A stretch of 8,517 bases of DNA, taken from the NCBI GenBank assembly GCA_016764415.1, contig JAESRY010000098.1, positions 1 to 8,517 on the forward strand, given 5' to 3'. This document shows, in pieces, positions 1 through 8,517 of this stretch. The notes beneath the pieces were generated by a model. The model was not told where the DNA came from. It saw only the letters and a program-made list of their open reading frames with translations, and made no database searches. Within the stretch, counting starts at the first letter, position 1, and each line of letters starts with the position of its first letter. The DNA is from Cycloclasticus sp. (GTDB lineage Bacteria; Pseudomonadota; Gammaproteobacteria; Methylococcales; Cycloclasticaceae). Position numbers and translations under genes: made by a program.

Positions 1-25
1 GATGCTTTTTCCGCTTCAATGAAAC

Positions 26-673
26 TTATGCCCCTTGGGTATAAAAACCATGTTTAAAAATACTATCCCAACACTCAGTTGGAAGCATTTCTTTTACAGT
101 TTGCTTACTTTTAATCCGCTGCCTTACTTGCGTCGCAGAAATATCTATCTGTGTCACCGGCAACTGGTAAATTTTACCATGTGTCAGCCTTTTTAGCTCT
201 GACTTGTCAGTTGTCAAAAAAGGTGACACATATTTTTGCATCCCTTCAGCCAATTCATTACCGAAGCCCGCTCTATCTGTCACCACAATATGCGCAAGGC
301 GAATAATTTCACCCCATTGATACCAAGACATCAAACCATTAAACGCTTCCATACCCAATATCAATAGCAACGGTTTATCAGGCTCACGTTGTCGATAATA
401 ACGCAGCGTATCAATCATATAACTTGGGCCACTTCGCTTTATTTCACAATCATCGGCTTGTAATGCTGGAAATTTTTTAACCGCCAAGGAGAGTAAATTA
501 AACCTATCTTTGGCTGACAGCAGCAGTTGTTGTTTGTGTGGCGGGTTAGCAGAAAGGACCATTCTCACTTCACCCAAATCCAGCGCCTGCTGAACTTCAT
601 CCGCTGTTTTTAAATGACCAAAATGAACGGGGTCAAATGTGCCACCATAAAGACCTATTGAGTTTCCTGTCAC
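26..673 (-). CDS. nadD: Nicotinate-nucleotide adenylyltransferase (NadD)
   Basis: This cytoplasmic enzyme joins ATP and nicotinic acid mononucleotide to give deamido-NAD, the central step of NAD synthesis. The 215-residue protein shows the nucleotidyltransferase signature GGTFDPVHFGH at 10-20, PPHK at 44-47, a GPSYMIDTL segment at 82-90 and the C-terminal ISATQVR motif at 178-184, all in the order expected for NadD, and its length is usual. At 109 it has Glu (LGMEAF) where, as I recall, the family commonly has Asp; this looks conservative. The start is GTG at 673: the next upstream in-frame codons lead to a stop at 689-691 without another good start, and the ATG at 676-678 is out of frame and closes at once. 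No clear Shine-Dalgarno is visible, so it may depend on translation of proA, which ends 44 bases upstream. In related genomes rsfS (ybeB) usually follows; only 25 bases remain here, too few to identify it. Confidence 0.95.
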   Translation of the reverse strand: MTGNSIGLYGGTFDPVHFGHLKTADEVQQALDLGEVRMVLSANPPHKQQLLLSAKDRFNLLSLAVKKFPALQADDCEIKRSGPSYMIDTLRYYRQREPDKPLLLILGMEAFNGLMSWYQWGEIIRLAHIVVTDRAGFGNELAEGMQKYVSPFLTTDKSELKRLTHGKIYQLPVTQIDISATQVRQRIKSKQTVKEMLPTECWDSIFKHGFYTQGA

Positions 674-717
674 GACATTAACACCAATTTATGAATACGA
701 GAAACCACACACTCACA

Positions 718-1977
718 CTATTGACGAATATGCCCTTCGCCCAACACGATATATTTCTGCGTTGTTAAACCAACTAAACCCACTGGGCCACGCGCATGAA
801 GTTTATTGGTACTAATACCAATTTCACCGCCCAAACCGTATTCAAAACCATCAGCAAATCGAGTTGACGCATTCACCATGACTGAGCTTGAATCAACTTC
901 ACGCAAAAAGCGCATTGCCTTTGAATAATCACTCGTCACAATAGATTCCGTGTGTCCTGAGCTGTGCTGATGAATATGATCCATCGCACTATCCATATCA
1001 TCCACCACACGTATTGATAAAATAGGCGCTAGGTATTCTTCATCCCAGTCTTCTGCTACGGCTTCCAAACAATTCGGCAAAATTTGGCATGTTTTTTCGC
1101 AGCCTCGAAGCTCCACATCTTCTGCCTCATACATCTTAGCCAACTCAGGCAAAACATCCTTCGCTATACCTTCAGATACTAATAAGGTCTCCATCGTATT
1201 ACAGGTGCCATAACGCTGCGTTTTGGCATTAAATGCAATCGACTTAGCCATTTCTTTATCCGCTTCATCATCAATATAAACGTGGCAGACGCCGTGTAAA
1301 TGCTTAATAACAGGAACGCGCGCTTCTTTGGTAATACGTTCAATTAAGCCCTTGCCACCACGAGGAATAATAACGTCAACAAAACTTTCCATACGGATAA
1401 GCTCGCCCACCGCATTACGATCGGTTGTTTCAACTACTTGCACGATTTCTTCTGGTAAGCCTGCCGCTTTTAAGCCAGCACTAATACAGTTAGCTATGGC
1501 CTGGTTAGAATTTTTTGCCTCTGAACCTCCGCGTAAGATACTCGCATTGCCAGACTTTAGGCACAAGGCCGCAGCATCTACCGTTACATTTGGCCTAGAC
1601 TCATAAATAATCCCTATAACGCCTAATGGCACTCGCATCTGCCCCACCTTAATACCGGATGGGCGCGAATTTATTTGATTAATTTCTCCAACAGGGTCTG
1701 GTAGCGCAACGATCTGCCTTAAACCTTCTACCATTCCCGCAACGCGCTCTTCGTTCAGCTCCAGTCTGTCGAGCAAAGCAGCATCAAGCCCGTTCTGCTT
1801 ACCCGCTTCCATATCAAGCTGATTCGCTTCTAGAATAGTCGATTGCTGCGTCTCAATTTCATTAGCAATAGTTTCTAACGCTTTGTTTTTTGCACCCGTA
1901 TCTGCATTCGCTATCACGCGCGCTGCTTGCTTTGCTCGCTCACCTAAGCTTTGCATGTATTCAACTAACTCACTCAT
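718..1977 (-). CDS. proA: Gamma-glutamyl phosphate reductase (ProA)
   Basis: This enzyme reduces gamma-glutamyl phosphate with NADPH to glutamate semialdehyde, the second step of proline synthesis after ProB. The 419-residue length matches the E. coli enzyme (417). Visible aldehyde-dehydrogenase-type motifs are YESRPNVT at 125-132, [11 protein letters not shown] at 141-151, the catalytic segment [12 protein letters not shown] at 253-264 with nucleophile Cys259, and [10 protein letters not shown] at 381-390. The ATG at 1977 is preceded by AAGG with a 7-base spacer, a reasonable ribosome binding site. proB is not in the window, so the proline genes are split, as in Pseudomonas-type genomes. The gene follows holA after a 109-base gap that holds a candidate promoter, and nadD starts 44 bases after its stop. 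I see no sign of damage or foreign origin. Confidence 0.97.
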   Translation of the reverse strand: MSELVEYMQSLGERAKQAARVIANADTGAKNKALETIANEIETQQSTILEANQLDMEAGKQNGLDAALLDRLELNEERVAGMVEGLRQIVALPDPVGEINQINSRPSGIKVGQMRVPLGVIGIIYESRPNVTVDAAALCLKSGNASILRGGSEAKNSNQAIANCISAGLKAAGLPEEIVQVVETTDRNAVGELIRMESFVDVIIPRGGKGLIERITKEARVPVIKHLHGVCHVYIDDEADKEMAKSIAFNAKTQRYGTCNTMETLLVSEGIAKDVLPELAKMYEAEDVELRGCEKTCQILPNCLEAVAEDWDEEYLAPILSIRVVDDMDSAMDHIHQHSSGHTESIVTSDYSKAMRFLREVDSSSVMVNASTRFADGFEYGLGGEIGISTNKLHARGPVGLVGLTTQKYIVLGEGHIRQ

Positions 1978-2009
1978 TTTGCTACCTTACTATTAATTTT
2001 CATACTTGG

Positions 2010-2044
2010 CCTTTGATTATACCCAAAGGATACTTGTTTAATAA
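2010..2044 (-). promoter_or_regulatory. Candidate proA-nadD promoter with a dyad over the -10 box
   Basis: Read on the minus strand, a perfect TATAAT lies at 2016-2021, with a weak -35 candidate TTATTA at 2039-2044 and a 17-base spacer. Initiation would fall near 2009, giving a leader of about 30 bases before the proA ATG. The TATAAT is the centre of a perfect 6-base dyad, CCTTTG at 2010-2015 and CAAAGG at 2024-2029. The heptamer ATACTTG also occurs twice in direct orientation, at 2002-2008 and 2030-2036, on either side. The dyad could be an operator or chance in AT-rich DNA. The poor -35 keeps confidence low. Confidence 0.4.
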
Positions 2045-2086
2045 CACCCGAAGGAGATGGTAAAACGAAATGAAAAAGAATCCGTT

Positions 2087-3124
2087 TTATACCACCATCA
2101 AACCATATTGTTTTAACCGATTTGGCTCACATATCGATAAACAAATTTGTTCGATGAACAACCATTCGTCCCCTGCTTCCGCGCCCTTTGTAACGCGATC
2201 CGCTTTCGCACACGCCCGTATCAAACTGTGCCATTGACTGAGGCTCCCGCGATTAATAGCCTTTAAATACGCACCGTGTTTGCTTTGCCAAACAAAGTAT
2301 CGTTTAAACACAGCCCCTGTCTGACCTGATGTGTTTTTTTCAAAACTCAGGCCGGCTAAAATTCGCAGTTCACGCATCAATGCCCACAGCACAACAGGTG
2401 CTGCCAACTTTTCTCCAATCAAACCTCTTAACACTTGGACCGTTCTAGCTGAATTCCCAGCTAACAAACTGTCGGTTAATTTAAAAACGTCATACCGTGC
2501 ATTATCTGCCACCGCATTTAATATATTGTCCGTTGTTAACTCAATGGCTCCGTAGAGCACGTGCAACTTTTCGATTTCTTGTGCGGCCGCTAATAAGTTA
2601 CCTTCTACGCTGTCAGCCAACGCTTTAATACCTTGTTGGCTCGCACTCATGCCTTTTTGCTGGAGGCGTTTTTTCAACCATTGGCTCAACGCGCCGTCTG
2701 CTAACGGCCATACGGTTATAACCGCTCCTACTTTATCAATGGCTTTATACCACTTACTGGTATGTGATTTTTTTTCAACCTTTCCGGCAATAATAATCAA
2801 TAAGTTATCAGACGATAATTCACTGACCACTCTATCTATAATGGGCGAGCCTTCCCTGCCTGGCTTGGCTGTCGGCAAATTCAACTCTATTAAGTTTTTT
2901 TCAGCAAATAGCGACTGACTCATACACGCCGAAAACAGTTGGTTCCAATCAAACTTCCCTTCAACGTGAAGCACTATGCGATTAAGAAAACCTTCTGAAC
3001 GCGCCTTTTTTCTAATTAAATCAACCGCTTCACCTTGTTGGAGCGGCTCATCGCCCGATACCAAGTAGACAGGCGCAAGGCCTTTTTCGACAGCAAAGGA
3101 GAGTTGGTTAATTTCTAGCTTCAT
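2087..3124 (-). CDS. holA: DNA polymerase III delta subunit (HolA)
   Basis: HolA is the clamp-loader subunit that contacts and opens the beta sliding clamp during replication. The 345-residue protein has nearly the E. coli length (343) and the family N-terminus with a PVYLVSGDEPLQQGEAVDLI segment at 18-37. SLFA at 71-74 places a Leu-Phe pair (72-73) where E. coli delta has Leu73-Phe74, the residues inserted into the beta clamp. The region around 140-215 (ending near NARYDVFKLTDSLLAGN) and the helical C-terminal domain also fit. The start is ATG at 3124; no convincing Shine-Dalgarno is seen, and a small perfect hairpin (3130-3148) sits just upstream. It follows lptE by 33 bases, the standard gammaproteobacterial order, and is probably cotranscribed with it. 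Confidence 0.95.
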   Translation of the reverse strand: MKLEINQLSFAVEKGLAPVYLVSGDEPLQQGEAVDLIRKKARSEGFLNRIVLHVEGKFDWNQLFSACMSQSLFAEKNLIELNLPTAKPGREGSPIIDRVVSELSSDNLLIIIAGKVEKKSHTSKWYKAIDKVGAVITVWPLADGALSQWLKKRLQQKGMSASQQGIKALADSVEGNLLAAAQEIEKLHVLYGAIELTTDNILNAVADNARYDVFKLTDSLLAGNSARTVQVLRGLIGEKLAAPVVLWALMRELRILAGLSFEKNTSGQTGAVFKRYFVWQSKHGAYLKAINRGSLSQWHSLIRACAKADRVTKGAEAGDEWLFIEQICLSICEPNRLKQYGLMVV

Positions 3125-3129
3125 GTTGT

Positions 3130-3148
3130 CTAGCTTTCAATAAGCTAG
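3130..3148 (-). repeat. Perfect 7-bp hairpin between lptE and holA
   Basis: CTAGCTT at 3130-3136 and AAGCTAG at 3142-3148 form a perfect inverted repeat around a 5-base loop. It fills most of the 33-base lptE-holA gap and ends 5 bases before the holA ATG, over the place where a ribosome binding site should be. There is no U-tract after it on either strand, so it is not a canonical terminator. It could modulate holA translation or message stability; this is inference. Confidence 0.5.
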
Positions 3149-3157
3149 GTATAGTGA

Positions 3158-3688
3158 TTATTGACTGGCAGAACCTACTTTTAACGCTTGAACACGTCTT
3201 AGTATTTGTTGTGCCGCATCGCGTTTTAAATCACGCGTAATAACAGCTGATTCGTTCGTTCTACCAATAATATCATTCTCATCATTAATGAAATCACGCG
3301 TCAGCAATAATGCTGCGTTATCTATCAGTATCTCGCCATTTTGAAGAGCCAAGCTGTAAACAACTGAATATTGCATTTCAGACTCACGAACTTTACCTCT
3401 AGAATCCACACTGAGAGTTCTATTATCAGAATTTTCTTTATTGATCGTCAAAATAGCATCAGCATCAGAACGTTTACTAACCACCTCAGCCGAGTACGCT
3501 AACATTTCATTTAAGTCACGTACTAAAACACTACTTTGTGAACCCGCCACATACATTTTTTGCAACTCAGCGGGCAGCTCAAATGAACCACGCAATTTAA
3601 AACCGCATGCTGTTAGCGTGATGCTTAACAAGCAAATCAGTACAGTTAAACGCAGTTGGCTACAGCCGTATGTTCTATTCTTAATCAT
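3158..3688 (-). CDS. lptE: LPS-assembly lipoprotein LptE
   Basis: LptE is the outer-membrane lipoprotein that plugs the LptD barrel and delivers lipopolysaccharide to the cell surface. Counted from the ATG at 3688 the protein has 176 residues: a short basic N-terminus, a hydrophobic signal segment at about 12-25 and the lipobox LTAC at 25-28 with Cys28 as lipidated residue. The mature start CGFKLRG followed by LPAELQKMYV is typical of the family. An in-frame TTG two codons upstream (3692-3694) would also open the frame, but the GGA of a weak ACGGA ribosome site lies 7 bases from the ATG and only 2-3 from the TTG, so the ATG is preferred. The gene begins 11 bases after the leuS stop, the usual conserved pairing. 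Sequence conservation in LptE is low, so the call rests on lipobox, mature N-terminus, size and context together. Confidence 0.93.
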   Translation of the reverse strand: MIKNRTYGCSQLRLTVLICLLSITLTACGFKLRGSFELPAELQKMYVAGSQSSVLVRDLNEMLAYSAEVVSKRSDADAILTINKENSDNRTLSVDSRGKVRESEMQYSVVYSLALQNGEILIDNAALLLTRDFINDENDIIGRTNESAVITRDLKRDAAQQILRRVQALKVGSASQ

Positions 3689-3699
3689 GTTCAAATCCG

Positions 3700-6215
<2,516 letters not shown>

Positions 6216-6296
6216 AGCTGAATTGGCGCCATTTAAGCTTAATACAGCTGAGTAAAGCCGTCTTATAGGTAATGCGTTAACGCGCGAGGAGTTTCT

Positions 6297-6815
6297 ATGA
6301 ACGATTCAATTCAAGACAAACTACTACAGGCATACGACACCATGATGAAACGGCTCCATGATGCCGTCGAACTTGCTGAAAAACATGCCATCCCAACGAT
6401 TGACGAGCATTTAAAAAACGCGCAGGAAAAAGCCATCGAATTGGGCGAATTAACCCGCGAAGAAGCCGGCAAAGTCGCGGGGTATTTGAAGCGTGATTTA
6501 GACGATGTTTCTGTCTACTTACATGAAACTCAGGAGGAATTTTCGCAATGGTTATCATTCGAATCAACCTTAGTAGAAGGCAAAGTGGGCGAATGGATTA
6601 GTTCTGTTGCCGATAAGACCCAATTAGAGTGGGACAAGCTCACACTGCAAGCAATTAAAGGTAAAATATACCACTCTGGCGAAGTAACGGGGCCCGGCAC
6701 ACTGCAATGCATTATTTGCGAGCAAACACTTAACTTTAAAAAGACGGGGCACATCCCCCCGTGTCCAAAATGCCATAAAACAGAATTTAAACGACACACT
6801 AAAACGAAAATATGA
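6297..6815 (+). CDS. DUF1451/YbeL-family zinc-ribbon protein
   Basis: The biochemical function of this family is unknown. The 172-residue protein resembles E. coli YbeL in length (160) and in the stretch DKTQLEW (106-112) followed by YHSGEVTGPGTLQC (125-138). Residues 1-105 are charged and likely helical, possibly coiled coil, with the ELTREEAGKVAGYLKRDLDD block (51-70) that YbeL also has. The C-terminus is a zinc ribbon with CxxC pairs at Cys138/Cys141 and Cys156/Cys159. There is no signal peptide or membrane segment, so it should be cytoplasmic. The ATG at 6297 has a strong GAGGAG ribosome site (6286-6291) with a 5-base spacer. Its placement head-to-head with leuS is the same as that of ybeL in E. 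coli. Its stop codon overlaps the start of the ParA gene (ATGA), so the two are probably translated together. Confidence 0.88.
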   Translation: MNDSIQDKLLQAYDTMMKRLHDAVELAEKHAIPTIDEHLKNAQEKAIELGELTREEAGKVAGYLKRDLDDVSVYLHETQEEFSQWLSFESTLVEGKVGEWISSVADKTQLEWDKLTLQAIKGKIYHSGEVTGPGTLQCIICEQTLNFKKTGHIPPCPKCHKTEFKRHTKTKI

Positions 6816-7579
6816 ATCGAGTTATATTTAATAAAAAAGGCGGGGTTGGTAAATCAACCATCACCTGTAATCTTGCCGCCATTAGCGCATCCAAAGGGAA
6901 AAAGACCTTAGTTATAGACCTAGACACTCAAGGCAACTCCACACATTACTTACTCGGCGACAAAGCCGAAAAATTGGAATCAACTCTTGCTGATTTTTAT
7001 AGCGGCACTTTAAGCGTTAGCCTATTCCCTAAAGATTTTAGTAAATTCATTTACGAAACAGGGATGCCTAATTTATACGTGATGCCCTCCCACCCCGATA
7101 TGGATAATTTGCACTCAAAACTAGAATCCCGCTACAAAATATACAAATTAAAAGAAGCACTCGATGCCATTGAAGGTTTTGATAATATATTCATCGACAC
7201 ACCGCCCGCGCTTAATTTTTATACGCGTTCGGCGCTAATCGCAGCAAATAATTGCATTATCCCATTTGATTGCGACGTGTTCTCCAAACAAGCCCTTTAC
7301 TCATTACTAGATACCGTGGATGAAGTAAGAGCCGACCACAACCCAGAGCTGGAAATCGAAGGCATTGTCGTTAATCAATTTCAAAAACGCGCTAATTTAC
7401 CCCAGCAATTAGTCGATGAGTTGATTGCTGATAAACTCAAACTATTTAAAACAAGAATATCACCTTCTGTGAAAATTAGAGAGTCACATAGCGCATGCCA
7501 ACCGATGATTCAATATGCGCCCACCCATAAAGTGACCGAAGAATTTAAAAGCTTGTACAAAGAACTAAAGAAAAAATGA
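6812..7579 (+). CDS. Orphan ParA/MinD-type P-loop ATPase
   Basis: The 255-residue protein is a ParA-family ATPase (AAA domain, cytoplasmic). It has the deviant Walker A KGGVGKST at 9-16 with signature Lys9, the A' segment VIDLDTQGN at 34-42 with Asp38 in the place of the catalytic Asp, and the Walker B segment FIDTPP at 127-132. The C-terminal part with KIRESHSACQP and HKVTEEFKSLYKEL is also typical. There is no long N-terminal DNA-binding extension, so it resembles chromosomal Soj-like or orphan ParA proteins rather than plasmid P1-type ParA. No parB or parS-like array is visible. Members of this family position DNA or large protein complexes by ATP-driven binding to the nucleoid; the cargo here cannot be deduced. 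The start overlaps the preceding zinc-ribbon stop by four bases and has no Shine-Dalgarno of its own, implying translational coupling. Confidence 0.93.
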   Translation: MNRVIFNKKGGVGKSTITCNLAAISASKGKKTLVIDLDTQGNSTHYLLGDKAEKLESTLADFYSGTLSVSLFPKDFSKFIYETGMPNLYVMPSHPDMDNLHSKLESRYKIYKLKEALDAIEGFDNIFIDTPPALNFYTRSALIAANNCIIPFDCDVFSKQALYSLLDTVDEVRADHNPELEIEGIVVNQFQKRANLPQQLVDELIADKLKLFKTRISPSVKIRESHSACQPMIQYAPTHKVTEEFKSLYKELKKK

Positions 7580-7617
7580 TTTGTCTCATGAAGCATCTGA
7601 CATTGAGAATATATAAT

Positions 7618-7796
7618 GAGGCCTTTGCACGAGAGTCAGTTTTCGTGAGAGCACCAACAGTAGGCGCAGTAGGCGAAGCAAAAAGAGGCGAAAAAACGCA
7701 GTTTACAGGGTGTAAATGAGTATTTTGAGCCTGTTTTTCTAGTGCCCCGTGTGGTAAACGCCGTTATCGCGGAAAGTGGACTCGTGTAAAGGTCTC
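7618..7796. mobile_element. MITE-like element, 179 bp, with terminal inverted repeats and ATAAT duplication
   Basis: The left end GAGGCCTTTGCACGAG (7618-7633) and the inverted right end GAGACCTTTACACGAG (7781-7796) match at 14 of 16 bases. With a small gap the similarity continues inward to about 30 bases. ATAAT stands directly outside both ends (7613-7617 and 7797-7801), as expected of a target duplication; reading the ends as TGAG...CTCA instead gives a 3-base TAA duplication. Nothing of coding size is inside, so it is non-autonomous. Ends of the GAGACCTTTGCA type remind me of IS5-family transposons, but this is from memory and the parent element is not here. It lies 38 bases after the ParA stop and ends 46 bases before the hydroxylase start. 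The two ends differ at several positions, which suggests an old insertion. Confidence 0.75.
7658..7675 (+). repeat. Two tandem copies of CAGTAGGCG inside the element
   Basis: CAGTAGGCG occurs twice without spacer at 7658-7666 and 7667-7675. A short perfect palindrome, TTTACA-GGG-TGTAAA, lies further in at 7702-7716. Both are internal to the MITE-like element and may be leftovers of a parent transposon or sites for folding. No function is claimed. Confidence 0.6.
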
Positions 7797-7842
7797 ATAA
7801 TGAAATACGAGTGTTAAACCACAAAAATATAGAGATTGTAGT

Positions 7843-8517
7843 TTGAATTATTTAAGATATTACTTAAGCGCCGTTATTGTTATCACTGGCATTATTGGTT
7901 TTATGCTAGGCGGGGCTTACGTTTGGCTGGGATTACTTACCTTCGTTCCCTTGCTAATTATTGACATCATCGCGCCGACTGATTACAAACAGCACGACGC
8001 CTCGATTGAATGGCTTGCAGAACTGCCGTTGTATCTCCATTTTTTCTTAATGGTCGCTCTGTACGGAACGTTCACCTATTGGATGATACTGGAACAGCAG
8101 TCGGGCCAAGTAACATCCGCAGCCCTATTGATTGGCGCCGCCTTCTCACTCGGCTGGCTTAGCGCTGTACCAACGTTACCCGTCAACCACGAACTGATGC
8201 ACCGTAGAAACCCTATGGGGCGATTATTTGCGACACTATTAGGTACGTTTTATTTCGACCCAACACGCGATGTCGCCCACGTTCACACCCACCACATTCA
8301 CTTGGGCACCGCTAAAGATTCAGACACCTGCCCTCGTGGTTACTCCGTCTACCGGTTTATACCCGTTGCGATTTTTGGCAGCCTCAAAGACTTTTTTGAA
8401 ATGGAGGCCATGCGTTGTAAAAAAACGGGGCGCTCATTACTCGCGCCAACCGGCCGCATCATGAATGCTGCCATGCAAATTGTTGTTTTATTAGGCGTTA
8501 TTTTTTGGTTTGCCGGC
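7843..8517 (+). CDS. XylM/AlkB-type membrane di-iron hydroxylase, 5' part
   Basis: The 225 residues seen belong to the membrane fatty-acid-hydroxylase/alkane-monooxygenase superfamily, which oxidises hydrocarbon methyl groups with O2 at a di-iron centre fed by a reductase or rubredoxin. Hydrophobic membrane segments lie at about 8-43, 62-83 and 93-113. Two histidine boxes are present: HELMH at 116-120 and HxxxHH at 146-151 followed by DSDT. The third box lies beyond the window. The segments VPTLPVNHELMHRR, DPTRDVAHVHTHH and KDSDT resemble the xylene monooxygenase subunit XylM, as remembered, more than alkane hydroxylase AlkB. The start is TTG at 7843: the N-terminus LRYYL matches XylM's, no ATG is in frame before codon 21 (7903), and an AGAGA lies 7 bases upstream. 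The frame is closed by TGA at 7801-7803. The substrate is not decided by sequence; p-cymene or another alkylarene is possible. No partner reductase is visible. Confidence 0.88.
   Translation, partial: MNYLRYYLSAVIVITGIIGFMLGGAYVWLGLLTFVPLLIIDIIAPTDYKQHDASIEWLAELPLYLHFFLMVALYGTFTYWMILEQQSGQVTSAALLIGAAFSLGWLSAVPTLPVNHELMHRRNPMGRLFATLLGTFYFDPTRDVAHVHTHHIHLGTAKDSDTCPRGYSVYRFIPVAIFGSLKDFFEMEAMRCKKTGRSLLAPTGRIMNAAMQIVVLLGVIFWFAG

Noticed and set aside
1..25. Start of rsfS after nadD
   Set aside because: Expected from gene order in relatives, but 25 bases show no start codon with a ribosome site or recognisable residues.
2057..2089. Possible terminator after holA from AAAACG and CGTTTT
   Set aside because: Six pairs with a 15-base AT-rich loop and no GC-rich stem; too weak to call.
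6295..6799. Minus-strand open frames opposite the zinc-ribbon gene
   Set aside because: They are shadows of the gene at 6297-6815, which has a strong ribosome site and a clear YbeL-like zinc ribbon.
7582..7591. TGTCTCATGA resembling the outer right end of the MITE-like element
   Set aside because: The similarity is only about ten bases and lacks the inner part of the terminal repeat; probably chance.
7597..7617. Promoter made of CTGACA (7597-7602) and TATAAT (7612-7617)
   Set aside because: The spacer is only 9 bases, far below the usual 16-18.
8270..8464. Plus-strand open frame of 64 codons inside the hydroxylase region
   Set aside because: It lies in another frame of the XylM-like gene, whose histidine boxes and membrane segments are read in the frame starting at 7843.

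Overview
The window looks like chromosomal DNA from a gammaproteobacterium of moderate GC content. The evidence is the gene order leuS-lptE-holA-proA-nadD on the minus strand, the classical housekeeping cluster of this class (proA beside nadD is as in Pseudomonas-type genomes), with a YbeL-family zinc-ribbon gene diverging from leuS as in Escherichia coli. The XylM-like hydroxylase at the right edge and the short LeuS would fit a marine hydrocarbon- or C1-using lineage such as Cycloclasticus or Methylophaga, but this is a guess from protein flavour and was not tested.

Layout. Bases 26-6150 are a compact minus-strand run read from right to left: leuS (leucyl-tRNA synthetase), lptE (outer-membrane LPS translocon lipoprotein), holA (clamp-loader delta subunit), proA (proline synthesis) and nadD (NAD synthesis). 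lptE follows leuS by 11 bases and holA follows lptE by 33 bases. A 109-base gap with a TATAAT box precedes proA, so proA-nadD may also have its own promoter. Bases 6151-6296 are a divergent control region containing a nested inverted repeat. Bases 6297-7579 are a two-gene plus-strand unit: a DUF1451/YbeL zinc-ribbon protein overlapping by ATGA an orphan ParA-type ATPase with no ParB. Bases 7580-7842 are non-coding and mostly filled by a 179-base MITE-like element with imperfect terminal inverted repeats and a flanking ATAAT duplication. From 7843 to the window edge runs the 5' part of a membrane di-iron hydroxylase of the XylM/AlkB type, probably starting with TTG.

How it fits together. The minus-strand genes serve translation, envelope assembly, replication, proline and NAD synthesis, and share a locus rather than a pathway. 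The zinc-ribbon/ParA pair is the least understood part: the overlap implies linked expression, but no function can be read from the sequence. The mobile element marks the junction between the conserved block and a catabolic gene that is probably accessory. I see no CRISPR array, rRNA, tRNA, phage or defence system. The window contains no clear undescribed system; the best leads are the zinc-ribbon/ParA pair, the small transposon-like element and the XylM-like gene. No stretch longer than about 265 bases lacks a gene.
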